Origin: Trissonchulus latispiculum
Lineage: Eukaryota > Nematoda > Enoplea > Enoplida > Ironidae
DNA: 64,000 nucleotides
NCBI GenBank assembly: GCA_030248195.1
Contig: JASAND010030909.1
Location: 48,747 to 112,746 of the forward strand
Direction: 5' to 3'
The notes under the pieces are model-generated. The model did not search any database, was not told the origin of the DNA, and saw nothing but the letters and a program-made list of their open reading frames with translations. Position 1 is the stretch's first letter, and every line of letters starts with the position of its first letter. Shown here piece by piece: positions 61,604-64,000 of this stretch. The translations under genes and the position numbers were made by a program.

Positions 61604-62114
61604 ACATATCAACTCTCATATCAACATCTTGCAATAATTCACGCGAGTAGGTATAAAACCCAGTCACAGTTAATGAGATTACCTTATCGACGGTAACATT
61701 GTTTGTGAAATGAACCGTTGAGCTGGACATATCGCAATTCACGCGAATAGGATGGACGGAGGAATTGCCTGTTCCACGCTACCGGACTGCATTCCCTATT
61801 CGGCGCTGAATCTGCCTATTCGGCGCTGAATCTAGTTTCTATCATTTTCAGCGCCGACTGATTTCCCTTTTCGGCGCTGAGTCTAGTTTCTATCCTTTTC
61901 ATCGCCGACTGCATTCCCTATTCGGCGCTGAATCTAGTTTCTATCATTTTCAGCGCCGACTGCTTTCCCTATTCGGCGCTGAATCTAGTTTCTTACCATT
62001 TTCAGCGCCGACTGTCAAGTATATATATATACGTATATATTGGCATTTTTCCGCCCTTCCTTCTTTCCCTATTCTAGCCATTGCATGCCCGTTTAGGGCA
62101 TTTTTCCCACTAGT
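60703..62114. mobile_element. Foldback element with arrays of 51-nt hairpin units
   Basis: Arms (60703-61112 and 61733-62114) are inverted copies starting ACTAGTGGGAAAAATGCCC. The left arm holds five units of about 51 nt (starts 60808, 60860, 60911, 60961, 61012). Each has an 11-bp stem TCGGCGCTGAA/TTCAGCGCCGA around a 16-nt loop. The right arm has four units and one collapsed unit. The 620-nt centre contains a (TA)n run and no gene. ACTAGT at both ends is its own complement, so it may be target duplication or terminus. Confidence 0.85.
61571..61601. repeat. (TA)n microsatellite
   Basis: About fifteen TA units in the centre of the foldback element. Confidence 0.95.
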
Positions 62115-62291
62115 TTCCTGCATTTTTCCGCTTTAGCGTTTTTAAGAGGGCTTAATATATAAAATGAATAAACTGCCATAGAAACGATTTGAAAAACCAG
62201 AAAGGACGTACATATATACGTACGTATATATCTATTGTAAGCACGTTTAGGGCATTTTTATCATTGTACGGAGCACTATCTCTTTATATTG

Positions 62292-62292
<1 letters not shown>

Positions 62293-62377
<85 letters not shown>
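62293..62377. repeat. (TG)n microsatellite, about 85 nt
   Basis: Uninterrupted TG repeat. It separates the foldback region from the minisatellite. Confidence 0.97.
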
Positions 62378-62380
<3 letters not shown>

Positions 62381-62386
62381 GGTTTA

Positions 62387-64000
62387 TCTGAAAAGAGAAC
62401 ATCGGGGTCATCGCGGTGCGTAGGGTACGGAAAATTTCTAAAAACGCAATTGTGTCAGCATCAGAAAACGTTTACAGACGGGCTATCGGAAAACAGGATG
62501 ACGGGGGACCGAACTCCCCCGGGGGGTGAGGGGGGTCGTCGCAGTGCGTGGGGGTAGGTAAATTTGGAAAAACGCAATTTTGTATGCATCAGAAAATTAC
62601 GTTTAGTAAAGGTTTCCGGAAAACAGGAAGACGGGGGCGAACTGCCAGGGGGGGGGGGTGTCGTCGCAGTGGATGGGGTACCGGGACAATTTGAAAAAAC
62701 GCACGTTTTTTCTTCATCAGAAAACGTTGAGGTAGCGTTTTCTGGAAACACAGAAAGAGGAATGACGAACCCTACCGGGGGGGGGGGTGGTCGTCGCGCT
62801 GCGTGGGATCCGAAAATTTGAAACAACGCAATTGTTTCACCATCAGAAAACGTTACGTTTAGTACAGAGGGGGGCTATCGGAAAACAGGATGACGGGGGC
62901 CGAACTCCCACCGGGGGAGAGGGGGTGGTCGCGGTGCGTGGGGTTCGGAAAATTTGAAAAAACGCAATTGTTTATGCATCAGAAAACGTTATATCAGAGG
63001 GGCTGTCGGAAAAGAGGACGACGGGGGGTCGAACTCCCACCGGGGGCGGACGTCGCGCGCTGCGTGAGGACGTGCAATTGAGAAAAACGGAATTGCTTCT
63101 GCATCAATAAACTTTAGTTAGGGTTATCCGGAAAACAGAGATGACAAAAAGGGGCCAGCCGAACTTCCGAGGGGATGGGTTCGTCGCGGTGCGTGGGGTT
63201 CGGATAATTTGAAGAAACGCAATTGTTTAAGCGTCGGAAAACGTTTGCAGATGGGCCGACCGGCGAGGCGCAGACGACTGGGTCGAGCTCCCACCGGTGG
63301 CAGCCCTGGTCGGCGGTGTGGTTCGGAAAGCTGAAACCGCACCTGCTTCTGCATCAGAAAACGTTTACAGTGGGGCTATCGGGTGCGAGGAGCAGGGGCC
63401 GAACTCCCAGCGGGGGGGTCGTCGCAGTGCGTGGGGTGCGGAAAATTTGTAAAACCGCAATTGTTCCTGCATCAGAAAACGTTTACAGAGGGGTTATCGG
63501 AAAAGAGGATAATAGGGGACCGAACTTCGGCTGGTAATGTCGCACTGCGTGGGGGACGAACAATTAGAAAAAACCGCAACTGTTTCTGCATCAAAAAATG
63601 TTTAGTAAAGGTTTTCCGGAAAACAGGAAGACGGGGGCCGAACTGCCAGGGGGGGGGGTCGTCGCGGGGGGTGGGGTGCCGAAAATTTGGAAAACGCAAT
63701 TGTTTCTGCATCAGAAAACGTTTAGTAAAAGGTTTTTCTTCGGGAAACAGGAAGAGGGGCACTGAAGTCCATTTGGGGGTAAGGTCGACTTGCATGTTTG
63801 GGGAGACCAGCAATTTGAAACAACGCAATTGAGCTTCTGCATCAAAAAACGTTTAGTTAAGGTTATCCGGAAAACAGGATGACTGGGAGCCGAACTGCCC
63901 CCCCTTGGGGTCGTCAGGGTGCAAAAAGGGGTAGCCATGGAAAATTTAGAAAACCGCAACGTTTCTTGCATCAAGAAAACGTTCACAGAGTGATTACCGG
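62387..64000. repeat. Minisatellite, unit about 110-145 nt, at least 13 copies, runs off the window
   Basis: The phrase GCATCAGAAAACGTT recurs at about 62458, 62567, 62714, 62839, 62976, 63100, 63228, 63350, 63470, 63588, 63708, 63838 and 63970. Each is followed by GGCTATCGGAAAACAGGA-like, GGGGCCGAACTCCC, a G-run, GTCGTCGCGGTGCGTGGGG and GAAAATTTGAAAAACGC. Units differ by 5-20 percent and in the G-run length. Open frames on both strands are by-products of the repeat. Confidence 0.9.

Noticed and set aside
62189..62557. Open frame across the TG repeat (Cys-Val run)
   Set aside because: Direct translation of the microsatellite.

Overview
This is eukaryotic, most likely animal, DNA. Three protein-coding genes can be read. 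Two are split into many short GT-AG exons whose acceptors are mostly TTTTAG. Non-LTR retrotransposons carry an apurinic-type endonuclease (APE) and RNase H. Long stretches are A/T-rich repeats with G or C runs. An ISWI remodeller with HAND-SANT-SLIDE, a sirtuin, a 7TM receptor-like protein and a 2A-bearing retrotransposon would fit an early-branching or marine invertebrate such as a sponge, but the species is a guess.

Layout. 1-2750: remains of a non-LTR retrotransposon on the minus strand (RNase H, RT tail, APE endonuclease, PHD finger, 2A-like motif) joined to a second RNase H piece. 2760-8500: foldback and G/C-run repeats with one LINE tail. 8965-9038: tRNA-like sequence with a CTA anticodon. 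10670-18850: mosaic of TTAA-flanked elements and an RT scrap. 18947-23127: terminal-repeat element holding a 2.7-kb LINE. 23823-24773: intronless 7TM receptor-like gene (+). 26696-35592: complete 11-exon, 300-codon sirtuin gene (-), with several elements in its introns. 36404-37354: a TTAA element. 38057-56836: complete 20-exon, 1089-codon ISWI ATPase gene (SMARCA5/SMARCA1 type, -), with introns full of foldback elements. 57400-59500: G/C-run repeats. 59857-64000: three nested or adjacent repeat systems, a TG microsatellite and a minisatellite that runs off the end.

The sirtuin and ISWI genes lie on the same strand, about 2.5 kb apart, and both products are expected to be chromatin factors. 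That is a point of context, not evidence of joint control. I assembled both by hand from splice sites, and every exon junction keeps frame.

The most unusual feature is the repeat landscape. Many separate palindromic elements are each built from their own short word (for example TTTAATCC, TCCTAAG, GATTAGC, or a 51-nt hairpin unit). Several have clean target-site duplications, and several are nested in one another.
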